From: JAHJQZ01 sp963676075
Lineage (GTDB): Bacteria; Pseudomonadota; Alphaproteobacteria; Rhizobiales; Devosiaceae
Assembly: GCA_963676075.2 (NCBI GenBank)
Contig: CAXXNZ010000014.1
Location: 1-64,000, forward strand
Direction: 5' to 3'
DNA: 64,000 nt
Under the pieces are notes generated by a model, which was given only the letters and a program-made list of their open reading frames with translations, did no database searches and was not told where the DNA came from. Numbering within the stretch: the stretch's first letter is position 1; each line of letters begins with the position of its first letter. Of the stretch, positions 53,150 through 62,148 are shown piece after piece. A program made the position numbers and the translations under genes.

Positions 53150-55279
53150 CTAGGCCGCGCTTCTGTGCGTGGTCGTCTGGGCGCGAAGCCCCTGCACGTC
53201 CACGATGAGCGCGACGCTGCCGTCTCCGAGAATGGTGCCGCCGGCGATGCCTTCGATGCGCTCGAAATTCTCTTCGAGACTCTTGATGACCACCTGCTGC
53301 TGGCCGATGATTTCGTCGACGATGATGGCGACCTTCTGAGTCCCCTCGGCCTCGCACAAAACCACGAAGCGCTCGTCCTCGGGCGTCTCGTTGGGCAGAT
53401 CGAAGCGCTGCGCGAGGTCGATCACCTGCACATATTCGCCCCTGACCCGCAAGACCCGATCACCGGTCGGCATATGACCAAAATCGGCGCGGGCAGTCTG
53501 CATCGTCTCAACGATCGAACTCAGCGGCACGACATAGGGGCAGGTACCAACCGCCACCAGCATGACGTCAAGAACCGCCAGGGTCAGCGGCAGTTTGAGG
53601 GTCATGCGCGTGCCCTTGCCGGGCCAGGACCGAACATGCACGGAGCCGCCGATCTTCTTGATGTTGGACAAGACGACGTCCATGCCGACGCCGCGCCCGG
53701 AAATGTCAGAAACCTCGGTCGCTGTGGAAAAGCCCGGCGCGAAGATCAGATTGTCGATCTGTTCCTCGTTCATTTGCTGATCTGCACCGACAATGCCGCG
53801 CTCGCGGCCGATTTCCAGCACCTTCTCGCGGTTGATGCCGGCGCCATCGTCCTCGATGGCGATCAGGATGTTGCCGCCCGCCTGCTCGGCCGAAAGCCGG
53901 ATGGTGCCGATTTCCGCCTTGCCGGCGGCCATGCGCTTTTCCGGACTCTCGATGCCGTGATCGGCCGAATTGCGAATCATGTGGGTGAGCGGATCGGACA
54001 GTTGCTCGATGACGGTCTTGTCGATTTCGGTGTTCTCACCGACCGTCTCGAGCTTGATCTTCTTGCCCGTCTTGCCGGCCAGTTCGCGAACCAGGCGCGG
54101 CATGCGCGAGAAAACGGATTTGACCGGCTGGGCGCGGATGGCCATGACCGAATCCTGCAAACCCCGCGTGGTCTGGGCCAGGATCTCAAGGCCGCGCACC
54201 AGTTCCTGGTATTTCTGCCGGAGATTTTCGTCCATCTGCTGGGTCAGCATGGACTGGGTGATCACCAATTCGCTGACCATGTTGACGACGCGGTCGACCT
54301 TGTCGAGATCGACGCGGATCGACTGCACGCCAACCGGGCGCGATCCGGCGCCCTCGCCTTCTGGATGGTCGCCACCTGCCCCGGCCGAGGGTTTCAATGC
54401 CTTGGGAGCCGGCGGTTTTGCCTCAGGCTTGGGCGTGATCTCGGCGGCGAGATCGGCAAAGCTCGGCAGATCATCGTCTTCCTCGAAGGCCGCTTCATCG
54501 TCCTTGGCCGGCGCGGCGACGCCTTCGCTGATCTCGATGTCGCAGTCGCCTTCGACGAATTCGAAGACTTCGCGAATCTTTTGTTCGCTCAGGTCCTCGC
54601 CGACGATCGAGACTTCCCACGAGCAGTAAACGCCAAACGGCTCGAATTCATCGAGACCGGGAAGTTCGGTGACCTGTGCGTCGACGGTAATCTCGCCCAG
54701 TTCGGCCAGTTCGCGCAGCAAAAGCAACGGATCGTTGGCGCGCGAATACAGTTCTGCATGCGGGGTGAACCGCACCATCCAACCTTCGCCGGCGCCGGCC
54801 GGTTCATGCTTGCTCTCAAGATCGACCGTGACCGGCGTGAACTCGATGTCGAACTCTTCCAGCGGCTCGCCGTCTTCTTCTTCGTCGGGATTGTCGCCCT
54901 TGACCAGGGCAACGAAGCGCGCCTTTTCCTCGGCGCCGTAGTCACTGGCCAGTTCCTCGCCACTGCGCGCTGCCGCCACGAAGTCGGCAACAAGGTCGTT
55001 GGCGCGGATGCACAGCGTTACGACGTCATCGGTCAGCTCGACCTTGCCGTTGCGGACATAATCGAGAAGCGTCTCGAACTCGTGGGCGAACCCGACAAGT
55101 CCGGTGAAATTGAAGGCACCGGCGCCGCCCTTTATCGAGTGGATGGCGCGGAAAACGGCATTGAGGCGATCGGCGTCGCGCTCGCCTTCCTCGATAGCCG
55201 TAAACTGCTCTTCAAGCTCGCTCAGGAGCTCGGAGCATTCGTCGAAGTATGTTGCCTTGAAGTCGTCGAGGTCGCTCAT
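53150..55279 (-). CDS. cheA: Chemotaxis histidine kinase CheA
   Basis: The product has 709 residues. The P1 domain has the phosphorylated His at residue 47 (AIHSIKGGAGAF). A CheY/CheB-binding-like region follows, with acidic linkers (about 135-310). The P3 dimer helix starts at DLDKVDRVVNMVSELVITQ. The P4 kinase has HMIRNSADHGIE (N box), EDDGAGI (G1), and GRGVGMDVV (G2). P5 (CheW-like) ends the protein. It phosphorylates CheY and CheB under receptor control. Gene order here is STAS, cheY, cheA, cheW. Confidence 0.93.
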   Translation of the reverse strand: MSDLDDFKATYFDECSELLSELEEQFTAIEEGERDADRLNAVFRAIHSIKGGAGAFNFTGLVGFAHEFETLLDYVRNGKVELTDDVVTLCIRANDLVADFVAAARSGEELASDYGAEEKARFVALVKGDNPDEEEDGEPLEEFDIEFTPVTVDLESKHEPAGAGEGWMVRFTPHAELYSRANDPLLLLRELAELGEITVDAQVTELPGLDEFEPFGVYCSWEVSIVGEDLSEQKIREVFEFVEGDCDIEISEGVAAPAKDDEAAFEEDDDLPSFADLAAEITPKPEAKPPAPKALKPSAGAGGDHPEGEGAGSRPVGVQSIRVDLDKVDRVVNMVSELVITQSMLTQQMDENLRQKYQELVRGLEILAQTTRGLQDSVMAIRAQPVKSVFSRMPRLVRELAGKTGKKIKLETVGENTEIDKTVIEQLSDPLTHMIRNSADHGIESPEKRMAAGKAEIGTIRLSAEQAGGNILIAIEDDGAGINREKVLEIGRERGIVGADQQMNEEQIDNLIFAPGFSTATEVSDISGRGVGMDVVLSNIKKIGGSVHVRSWPGKGTRMTLKLPLTLAVLDVMLVAVGTCPYVVPLSSIVETMQTARADFGHMPTGDRVLRVRGEYVQVIDLAQRFDLPNETPEDERFVVLCEAEGTQKVAIIVDEIIGQQQVVIKSLEENFERIEGIAGGTILGDGSVALIVDVQGLRAQTTTHRSAA

Positions 55280-55310
55280 TGTCCACCGGCTGGTCTAGCG
55301 CCGCAGTTCC

Positions 55311-55670
55311 TTAGTGCACAACCCGACGAATAACCGAGATCAGTTTCTCAGGATCGAAGGGTTTGACGATCCAGCCGGTCCCGCCGGCTGACCGCCCGAG
55401 ATCCCGCTTTTCCTGGCTGGTCTCGGTGGTAAGAATAAGGATCGGCAGGCTTTGGTAATTTCCTGATGCCCTAACGCTCTTTATGAACTGGATGCCATCC
55501 ATGACCGGCATGTTGATGTCGGTGATGACCACGTCGACATCTTCGGTCTTGAGGACGTCCAGTCCCTTTTGTCCGTCTTCCGCCTGAAGGACCTCGAACC
55601 CCGCACCCGTCAGAGTGTGGTGAAGCATGGCAAGGATCGTTCGGGAATCATCGACCGTTAATACGCGCAT
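55311..55670 (-). CDS. cheY1: Chemotaxis response regulator CheY (sink-type candidate)
   Basis: The product has 119 residues, receiver only. D7-D8, phosphosite D51 (ITDINMP), T81 (LTTET) and K103 (VKPF) are present. Located next to cheA and after the STAS gene, it matches CheY1 of S. meliloti by position, which drains phosphate from CheA without driving the motor. That assignment is by synteny only. It starts seven bases after the STAS stop. Confidence 0.85.
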   Translation of the reverse strand: MRVLTVDDSRTILAMLHHTLTGAGFEVLQAEDGQKGLDVLKTEDVDVVITDINMPVMDGIQFIKSVRASGNYQSLPILILTTETSQEKRDLGRSAGGTGWIVKPFDPEKLISVIRRVVH

Positions 55671-55677
55671 GCAGCGT

Positions 55678-55959
55678 TTATCCTTTCATGAGCGGCTCAA
55701 ACCGGGGCATCAGACCCAGCCGCTCTATGGCCGATTGCATCGGCTCGCTTGTATTGACAACCTTGAATTCGCTTTTGTTCCGTTGAGCCATTTCGGCAGC
55801 GCTCAGCAGCATCAGCAGCGCATTGGTTGCAACCCGCTCGACGGCTCCGGCCTCGACGGCAGTGTCACCCGATTCAATGACGTCCATCAGCTTGTCGCGA
55901 AACGCGTCAAGTGAATCGAGATCTGCTATCGCTGGCAAAGCCACGGCTTGAACTGCCAT
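55678..55959 (-). CDS. STAS-domain chemotaxis protein (CheS-like by position)
   Basis: The product has 93 residues with a STAS fold: LPAIADLDSLDAFRDKLMDVIESG, then VATNALLMLLSAAEMAQRN, then FKVVNTSEPMQSAIERLGL. It lacks the usual phosphorylated Ser region context of anti-sigma antagonists, having ATNA there. First gene of the cheY-cheA-cheW operon; in S. meliloti the equivalent slot encodes CheS, which helps CheA and CheY1 interact. The ATG at 55959 has AGAGGA nine bases upstream; longer starts at 55968 and 55986 are possible. Confidence 0.7.
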   Translation of the reverse strand: MAVQAVALPAIADLDSLDAFRDKLMDVIESGDTAVEAGAVERVATNALLMLLSAAEMAQRNKSEFKVVNTSEPMQSAIERLGLMPRFEPLMKG

Positions 55960-56136
55960 CCGGGACATTCCTCTTGACCCAAACACCCGAAGCGAGTTTC
56001 ACACTGGATTGGTTTAAGAACTCCTAACCTGCTCAAGGAAAGGAATGTTTTACCGCCGCAGTTCTTGATTCAATTGTAGCGCGGGGCCGATGTGAAAGAA
56101 TATCGGACAAAATTCAGAGGGTTTTGTCGGTTCCGA

Positions 56137-57174
56137 TCACTTCCCGGCGCCCGAAAGAACCTGGGCAATGCCCGCCCGATCCACCTGTTCGAAGCGATTC
56201 GGCGACCAGCGGGGGGCGTTGTCCTTGTCGACCAGCACGGCGCGAACGCCTTCGGCGAAATCGGGACGCACCGTCAGATAGCGGGCCAGAACCAGGTCGC
56301 GGTCGAGCACCCGCGCAACATCGGCGTCGGCGGCGGCGAGCCGCCAGGTCTGCAGGATCGCCTCAAGGCTGGTCGGGCAGCGGTTCTTCAACGTTTTGAT
56401 GAGGTCCGCGTCCTCGGGCAGAGCCCGCACAAGAATGGCCTCGACCATTTCGCCGGCGCTGTCGCCTGAAAATGCCGGCGCCAGCCGGTCGGCGATGGCG
56501 CAGAAGTCCGGCGCACCGGGATCGGCCGCAAACGCCGCGACCACTTCATCGAGCGCCGCCCGCCCGCCGGACGCCGCCGCGATCAAAGCCGCCCTGAGCT
56601 CGTCGCGCCGCGCCGCCGGCACCATGACGTCGGCGAGATCGAGGGCAATGGCGTCGGCCGGTCCGACCGGCAGTCCGGCAAAGGAGAACAACAGCGCCCG
56701 GTTGGCCGGCACGTTGCCAAGTCTTGCGTTGACGCCAATGTCGCAGAACAGCCCGATCGCCGATTCCGGCATGGCGTATTTCGCCCCTTCGATGGCGATG
56801 CGGATGCCGGCGTGCCCGGCAAGACCGATGCCCCCGCCCATGACGAAGCCGTGCCCGAGCGCGACAACAGGCTTGGGATAGGTCGCGATCAACAGGTTGT
56901 TGCGGTACTCGTGGGTGTAAAAACCGAGGCCCTCCTCGACCCGCCCGGAAAGCACCAGGTCGCGCGCCGCCCGGACGTCGCCGCCGGCGCAAAAGCCGCG
57001 TTCGCCGTTGCCCTCGAACAGCACCGCTGCGACAGTTTCGTCCTCGCGCCAGCCCATCAGCGTCGCGTAGATGGTATCGATCATCTCCCGGCTCAGGGCA
57101 TTGATCGCCCGCGGTCTGTTGAGAGTGATCACGCCCATTGCGCCGTCGCGCCCGATCAGAACCTCGTCGGTCAC
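56137..57174 (-). CDS. 3-hydroxyisobutyryl-CoA hydrolase-like (crotonase superfamily)
   Basis: The product has 345 residues, the longer size of HIBYL-CoA hydrolases. Motifs are RGFCAGGDVRAARD, FVMGGGIGLAGHAGIRIA, and KYAMPESAIGLFCDIGVNARL, plus the C-terminal helical extension (SLEAILQTWRLAA, then ARYLTVRPDFAEGVRAVLVDKDNAPRW) specific to this group. It would hydrolyse 3-hydroxyisobutyryl-CoA in valine breakdown. The family's usual Pro in GLFPDVG is Cys here. It starts with GTG and is divergent from the SAF-domain oxidoreductase gene. Confidence 0.78.
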   Translation of the reverse strand: MTDEVLIGRDGAMGVITLNRPRAINALSREMIDTIYATLMGWREDETVAAVLFEGNGERGFCAGGDVRAARDLVLSGRVEEGLGFYTHEYRNNLLIATYPKPVVALGHGFVMGGGIGLAGHAGIRIAIEGAKYAMPESAIGLFCDIGVNARLGNVPANRALLFSFAGLPVGPADAIALDLADVMVPAARRDELRAALIAAASGGRAALDEVVAAFAADPGAPDFCAIADRLAPAFSGDSAGEMVEAILVRALPEDADLIKTLKNRCPTSLEAILQTWRLAAADADVARVLDRDLVLARYLTVRPDFAEGVRAVLVDKDNAPRWSPNRFEQVDRAGIAQVLSGAGK

Positions 57175-57266
57175 CGTCGTCCCCGTCCGTTATTTCATCA
57201 TCAGCAGCGTTTCAAAACACTGCCCCGAGTGCTAGTTGAAAGACGATAAAAAGAAAACTGCGCCAT

Positions 57267-58583
57267 ATGACCAACATTCATCTCACCGGGCTCGCCCGCG
57301 ATCTCGCCGCCCACGCCGAAAAGGGCAATCCCATCCGCGTCGGCGTTATCGGTTCGGGCGAAATGGGCACCGATCTCGTCACCCAGTTCATGCTGATGGA
57401 GGGGCTCGAGCTCGCAGCGATCTCGACCCGCCGGCCGCACACCGCCCTTGTCGCCCATGACATCGCCTATGGCCACCGCGACAAGGCGCGCGAGACCGAT
57501 ACGCGCAGCGCCATGTCCGAGGCCATTTCGATGGGCAAGACTGCCATCACCAGTGATACGGCGCTGATGGTCACCGCGCCCGAGATCGATGTCGTCATCG
57601 ACGCCACCGGCAAGCCCGGCGTTGCCGCCGATTTCGACCTGTTGGCCATGGAGCACGGCAAGCACATCGTCATGATGAATGTCGAGGCCGACGTCACCAT
57701 CGGCCCCTATCTCAAGCACGAGGCCGACCGGCTCGGCGTCATCTATACGGTCGGGGCCGGCGACGAGCCGAGTTCGGCGATGGAGCTGATCGAATTCGCC
57801 TCGGCGCTCGGCTACACCATCGTTTCGGCCGGCAAGGGCAAGAACAACCCGCTCAACCACGACGCCGTGCCCGACGATTACCGCGAGGAAGCGGAACGGC
57901 GGAACATGAACCCGCGCATGCTGGTCGAGTTCGTCGACGGTTCCAAGACCGCCGTCGAGATGTGCGCCATCGCCAATGCCACCGGCCTTGTCCCCGACGT
58001 GCCCGGCATGCACGGCCCCCGCGCCAGCCGCGAGGAGCTGCCCGGCGTCCTCATCCCCAAGGAAGACGGCGGCATTCTCAACAAGATCGGTGTCGTCGAT
58101 TACACCATCGGCAAGGGCGTGGCGCCCGGCGTCTTCGTCGTCGTCAAGGCCGAGCATCCGCGCATCATCGAGCGCATGGACGATCTGCATGTCGGCAAGG
58201 GCCCCTATTACGGCTTTTTCCGCCCCTACCACCTGACGAGCCTCGAAGTCCCGCTCTCGGCGGCCCGCATCATGCTCTACGGCAAGGCCGACATGGTGCC
58301 CCTGCCCCGCCCCGTCGCCGAAGTCTGCGCCGTCGCCAAGCGCGACCTGAAGCCCGGCGAGGTCTTCGACGCCATCGGCGAGACCTGCTACCGCAGCTGG
58401 GCGATGACGGCGGTCGACGCGCGAGCGCAGCGTGCGGTGCCGGTGGGGCTATTGGAGGGCGGCAAGGTTATCGCGCCGGTGAAGAAGGGGGAACTGCTGA
58501 CCCGGGCGAACGCGGAGCCGGACAAGGGGACGCGGCTGTGGGCGTTGCGGGAGCGGCAGGAGGAGATGCTGGGGGCTAGCTAG
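57267..58583 (+). CDS. NAD(P)-dependent oxidoreductase with SAF domain
   Basis: The product has 438 residues. The N-terminal Rossmann fold (RVGVIGSGEMGTDLV) is followed by DVVIDATGKPGVAADF and a catalytic-type domain related to homoserine dehydrogenase-like enzymes; a C-terminal SAF domain (about 350-430, PLPRPVAEVCAVAKRDLKPGEVFD) ends it. Relatives act on sugar acids, but I cannot assign a substrate. It is the last typical high-GC gene before the AT-rich region. Confidence 0.75.
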   Translation: MTNIHLTGLARDLAAHAEKGNPIRVGVIGSGEMGTDLVTQFMLMEGLELAAISTRRPHTALVAHDIAYGHRDKARETDTRSAMSEAISMGKTAITSDTALMVTAPEIDVVIDATGKPGVAADFDLLAMEHGKHIVMMNVEADVTIGPYLKHEADRLGVIYTVGAGDEPSSAMELIEFASALGYTIVSAGKGKNNPLNHDAVPDDYREEAERRNMNPRMLVEFVDGSKTAVEMCAIANATGLVPDVPGMHGPRASREELPGVLIPKEDGGILNKIGVVDYTIGKGVAPGVFVVVKAEHPRIIERMDDLHVGKGPYYGFFRPYHLTSLEVPLSAARIMLYGKADMVPLPRPVAEVCAVAKRDLKPGEVFDAIGETCYRSWAMTAVDARAQRAVPVGLLEGGKVIAPVKKGELLTRANAEPDKGTRLWALRERQEEMLGAS

Positions 58584-58663
58584 CAAACGTCTTGCTAATT
58601 AGTTATTAGAGAAATATATTTTTAGTTGAATAATCTTCCCATTATCTAGTTGTCGTAGGCAGT

Positions 58664-59815
58664 ATGTCTAAAATTGATGATGTTTTATCTGCAGAGTTAC
58701 ACGAGGTAAAAATCTCTTCTGAGCATTTTACTGCTGCCGTAGAGTCACATAATTATCTGCCGGACGAATTTCCGACTCATCAAATTAGGATGCTTACAGT
58801 TTCTCTGGGAGGGCTTTCAGAGGGATCGCTTGAGGGAGCTAGAATTCCGCTTGAGCATGCCAACGTTCGACTTTCTGAAATGCGCCGACGGTTTTTTAGT
58901 CATCGAGGTTCTGATTCTGAAGAAGAAGACGCGTTCGATGTCCCGACCCTTGAAAGAGGCGACGCCCTAGATTCAAGCCTTATTTCACTTCTTTCTTCAA
59001 TTTCTACTGCACTTGATGCTTATCGCGAGCAGGCTCGGAGTGAGCTAGAAAGCACTAATACCTCCGATTTCTTGGATATTATTCCTGGTATAAATACCGA
59101 AAGCCAAGAAAATATAGGTATTGAAAGTCAGATCGCTGCCTTTGATGAATTGCAGCAACAAGCAAACGAAGATCGTAATTCTAGCAATTCAGCTATAGAA
59201 TTGGTTGCCGTTTCCGCAGCAGATGCGAGAAACTCTCTGGCGTCGGCAGAAGCGGAGGCTTCTTCTAGCTATGTCATTAGAGGGTGGATCCGAAAGCTCA
59301 CACGTCTATCGGCAGACTCGTTGATGTTATTAAGAAAGTCCATAGACGGACTATCCGTTGCAGGTGGCGTTGCATACACTTTCTATAAAAAATACAAGAG
59401 TTCTGTTAGTAATATTCGGGATTCAGTAATAAAGGAAGCTCAGGATTGGCTTTCTTTCATATCCGAGCAGTTACAGCGCGCGGAAAGTGTTTTGCGGGAA
59501 GAATCTCAATCCACAGAGGACGTTAGCTTTGGGATCGTTAGATCCATTGCAACCCAAAAATTTATTGTAACAGCCGATGATATTCCCTTTGCGATTTCTC
59601 CGATGGAGAAAGATTTACCGAAAATCGGTTCAATTGTACAATTTGAAAAGGAATTTAGCGATGAGAAAATTCTTGCAAAAAGAATTATTCTTAGCAAATC
59701 CCATCTAATTATTAATAAGGAATTAGTTCCGGCACATAAGGCAAAAGAGCCTCTAGAAAAACTCGTGTCGGAAGCGATAAAAAGATCAATGAAAACATCT
59801 GTTCCAGTGGGATAA
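58664..59815 (+). CDS. Unrecognised helical protein in AT-rich DNA
   Basis: The product has 383 residues and is unlike its neighbours in base and codon use (many AAT, TTT, TCT and ATA codons). Residues 1-220 are helical and Ser/Glu-rich with coiled-coil character (SLASAEAEASSS and similar). A modestly hydrophobic stretch (SVAGGVAYTFY) and a basic patch follow. The last ~90 residues look like a small beta barrel: FGIVRSIATQKFIVTADDIP, PKIGSIVQFEKEF, and ILAKRIIL recall an OB or cold-shock-like fold. No function is assigned. Signs of horizontal transfer are strong; an IS element lies 600 bp on. Confidence 0.6.
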   Translation: MSKIDDVLSAELHEVKISSEHFTAAVESHNYLPDEFPTHQIRMLTVSLGGLSEGSLEGARIPLEHANVRLSEMRRRFFSHRGSDSEEEDAFDVPTLERGDALDSSLISLLSSISTALDAYREQARSELESTNTSDFLDIIPGINTESQENIGIESQIAAFDELQQQANEDRNSSNSAIELVAVSAADARNSLASAEAEASSSYVIRGWIRKLTRLSADSLMLLRKSIDGLSVAGGVAYTFYKKYKSSVSNIRDSVIKEAQDWLSFISEQLQRAESVLREESQSTEDVSFGIVRSIATQKFIVTADDIPFAISPMEKDLPKIGSIVQFEKEFSDEKILAKRIILSKSHLIINKELVPAHKAKEPLEKLVSEAIKRSMKTSVPVG

Positions 59816-59897
59816 GTAAGAAAAAAAGCTTGTCGATGCAGGAAACATACCAGATAATTTTTGGATTATACTGGGATACCTGAGTTTTGTTGAGTTC

Positions 59898-60203
59898 TTG
59901 GCATCCTGCAAGGGGATTTACTGTTTCCCTTTGAAAAATCCAGAGTACGTTTCCAAACAGCAATTTGTCGTAAGGGACGTCTCAGCCGAAGACGTTCAGG
60001 AATGGGTGTTTCGCAAGCTTCGCGATAGTAAAGACCCTCAAAACATAGGAGCCTTGGCAATAGAGTCATCTGAATACTTTTCCAGCGGAACCATGCCTGT
60101 CAGAGTTCAAATTGGCGGCATTCGATTCTCGGATATCCTTCGCAAAGATAGCCGCTTTGAAGTTTCGAGCAGTTTGGTTTCTTTGCGATCTGATGAAAGC
60201 TAG
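59898..60203 (+). CDS. Hypothetical ORF, possibly a gene fragment
   Basis: The frame is open from 59820 to the stop at 60203 but has no ATG or GTG; TTG at 59898 is the first usual start codon, giving 101 residues. The product looks real: FPLKNPEYVSKQQFVVRDVSAEDVQEWVFRKL, a mix of strands and helices. The upstream part (FWIILGYLSFVEFLASC) is also protein-like, hinting that a 5' part has been lost. It shares the AT-rich composition of the gene before it. Family unknown. Confidence 0.45.
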   Translation: MASCKGIYCFPLKNPEYVSKQQFVVRDVSAEDVQEWVFRKLRDSKDPQNIGALAIESSEYFSSGTMPVRVQIGGIRFSDILRKDSRFEVSSSLVSLRSDES

Positions 60204-60287
60204 CCATGCCTCTGTGACCTTAGGACACTATACCAGTTCAACCTGATCGCGGTGCTCGTCTGCTGAATGCACTAAATTCACCCCTCC

Positions 60288-60330
60288 CCCCTCATGGGTC
60301 CTCGGGCTTGACCCGAGGACCCATGAGGGG
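60288..60330. repeat. Long perfect hairpin
   Basis: Two 19-bp arms (60288-60306 and 60312-60330, CCCCTCATGGGTCCTCGGG and its complement) surround CTTGA. It resembles the gggtcaagcccga-type intergenic palindromes of Alphaproteobacteria, the same kind into which the IS element has inserted 90 bp away. Confidence 0.7.
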
Positions 60331-60430
60331 ATGGCCGCAAGCGCAGAGGTTGAGTGTTCAATTCGAATGGAGCACGCCCCCATTCAACCGGGCATAATTG
60401 CCGCATCGCATGGATTCTCGGGTCAAGCCC

Positions 60431-61699
60431 ACTGGTGTCCGGTTTAGGGAGGTAGACAGGTTGCATGACATTGATTCTACTGTGTTTTGAACGTTTGGCC
60501 GCGTTTGGGACACGAGCAGGAGATCAATGTCATGCGCCACCACAATAGCGTTTTTCATTCTGTGCAAAAGCAGGTTCCGTGGAACGTGTTCGACCGGCTT
60601 GTGCAAAAGTACAGGGCCGATCATCGCGTGCGGCGGCTTTCCACCAAGTCCCAGTTCCTGGCACTTCTGTTCGGGCAGTTGTCCGGCGCAGCGAGCCTTA
60701 GGGAGATCGAAGCAGGGCTGATGAGCCAATCGGCCCGGCTCTATCATGTGGGCGGACGCCCCGTGGCGCGCACGAGCCTGGCCGATGCCAATGCCAAACG
60801 TCCCGCGAACATGTTCGCCGAGCTGTTCGCACACATGGCCGGGGCCGCCTCGCGCCGCACCCGCCGGCACATGGCCGATGCCGTGCGCATCCTGGATGCC
60901 ACGCGGATACAACTCAGTTCGCTGAACGATGGCTGGATCGACACGGTCAAGGGCGCACGCGCCATCAAACTACACATCGCCTACGACCCGCACGCTGATG
61001 TGCCGCTCGATGCAATCTTCACCGGCCAGAGGGTCAACGACATCACCCCCGCCAAGGCCACGCCCATCATGCCGGCCATGACCTATGTGTTTGATATGGC
61101 TTACTATGACTTCAGCTGGTGGGCAGAACTGGACGCAAAGGGCTGCCGGTTCGTCACCCGGCTCAAGAGCCACACTCGGCTCGATCTCATGGCCCAGCAG
61201 GACGTCTCTGACAAAAAGGACATCCTTTGCGACCGCATCGGCCTGTTGCCCCAGCGCACTGCCCGTTCGCGTCGGCGCCGATTCCCCGATCCGGTCCGCG
61301 AGATCGCCGTGCGCATAGGAACCGGCAGAATCATCCGTCTTGTCACCAATGACCTCGACGCCCCGGCCGAGCAAATCGCCGATCTCTACAAGCAGCGCTG
61401 GCAGATCGAACTCTTCTTCAAATGGGTCAAGCAGAACCTCAAGATCCGCCACTTCCTCGGCACCTCCGAGAACGCCATCCGCATCCAGATCTTCGTCGCC
61501 CTGATCGCCTACATCCTCTTGCGCGGCGCCCAGGCCACCCAGACCGCTGTCTCCCAGCCGCTCGCCTTCGCCAGGCTGGTCCGGCTCAATCTCATGCATC
61601 GGCGCGATATCGGTGCTCTCAGATCTCCGCCAAAGCCACCCCAGTTAGACACAACACAGCTCAGTCTCGATCTCGCCCTATGTTAAACCGGACACCAGT
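60431..61699 (+). mobile_element. Complete IS4-family insertion sequence
   Basis: 1,269 bp bounded by 16-bp perfect inverted repeats, ACTGGTGTCCGGTTTA (60431-60446) and its complement (61684-61699). Direct target duplications GGGTCAAGCCC flank it (60420-60430 and 61700-61710). One transposase gene fills the element, so it looks intact and recently inserted. Confidence 0.92.
60532..61686 (+). CDS. IS4-family transposase
   Basis: The product has 384 residues. DDE residues are visible: RILDATRIQL (first Asp), FDMAYYDF (second Asp), and the IS4 YREK signature LYKQRWQIELFFKWVK with the catalytic Glu. The N-terminal DUF4372-like part (FHSVQKQVPWNVFDRLVQKY) fits the IS4Sa-type subgroup. The ATG at 60532 has AGGAG nine bases upstream; a longer frame from 60487 is less likely. 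The stop lies just inside the right inverted repeat. Confidence 0.92.
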   Translation: MRHHNSVFHSVQKQVPWNVFDRLVQKYRADHRVRRLSTKSQFLALLFGQLSGAASLREIEAGLMSQSARLYHVGGRPVARTSLADANAKRPANMFAELFAHMAGAASRRTRRHMADAVRILDATRIQLSSLNDGWIDTVKGARAIKLHIAYDPHADVPLDAIFTGQRVNDITPAKATPIMPAMTYVFDMAYYDFSWWAELDAKGCRFVTRLKSHTRLDLMAQQDVSDKKDILCDRIGLLPQRTARSRRRRFPDPVREIAVRIGTGRIIRLVTNDLDAPAEQIADLYKQRWQIELFFKWVKQNLKIRHFLGTSENAIRIQIFVALIAYILLRGAQATQTAVSQPLAFARLVRLNLMHRRDIGALRSPPKPPQLDTTQLSLDLALC

Positions 61700-61820
61700 G
61701 GGTCAAGCCCGAGAATGACGAAGTGGTTGTAGCGGGCGCAACAGTAAACCAGCGTCTCGCCATTTACTCAGGATTCCGGCGACTTCTCACCAAGTACACC
61801 AAATTCACCCCACCCACCCC

Positions 61821-61930
61821 GTCATTCCCGTGAAAACGGGAATCCAGTGCGAGGCGTCTGCCGAGCGCAAGACTCCCTTCAGGCGCGATAGACATCGCGC
61901 TGCTGGTTTCCCGCTTTCGCGGGAATGACG
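61821..61930. repeat. Compound palindromic repeat, copy A
   Basis: It begins gtcattcccgtgaaaacggg and ends gggaatgacg, with gaggcgtctgccgagcgc and gcgcgatagacatcgcgctg blocks between. The reverse complement of 62149-62256 matches it throughout with few differences. Confidence 0.8.
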
Positions 61931-61937
61931 GCGGGTA

Positions 61938-62135
61938 TCAAGCAGGCGCCTTTCCTCGATCAAGTCGGGAATACCAGACGAGGCGCGTCACCTCGTGGGC
62001 ATCGGTGAAGCCTTCGAACACATGAGTTTTGTGCTGCCAGATGCGCTGGGCGAGGTTGCTGGTCATGCCAGCATAGAGCGTGCCGTTGCGCTTGGAGGCG
62101 AGCAGGTAGACCGCGAAGTGTTTTCCCGGATGCAT
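61938..62135 (-). pseudogene. GIY-YIG endonuclease-like protein, truncated
   Basis: The frame has 65 residues: FAVYLLASKRNGTLYAGMTSNLAQRIWQHK is a normal GIY-YIG start, then EVTRLVWYSRLDRGKAPA and stop. Intact relatives run about 90-100 residues, continuing with a HD-x-x-x-AIxREKxIKxW stretch. Here the reading ends exactly where repeat copy A begins, so the repeat or an associated deletion removed the 3' third. The fold is likely incomplete. Confidence 0.7.
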
Positions 62136-62148
62136 GCACACTCTCTAC

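Noticed and set aside
53165..55333. 722-codon plus-strand frame over cheA
   Set aside because: Antisense of a complete CheA with all domains intact.
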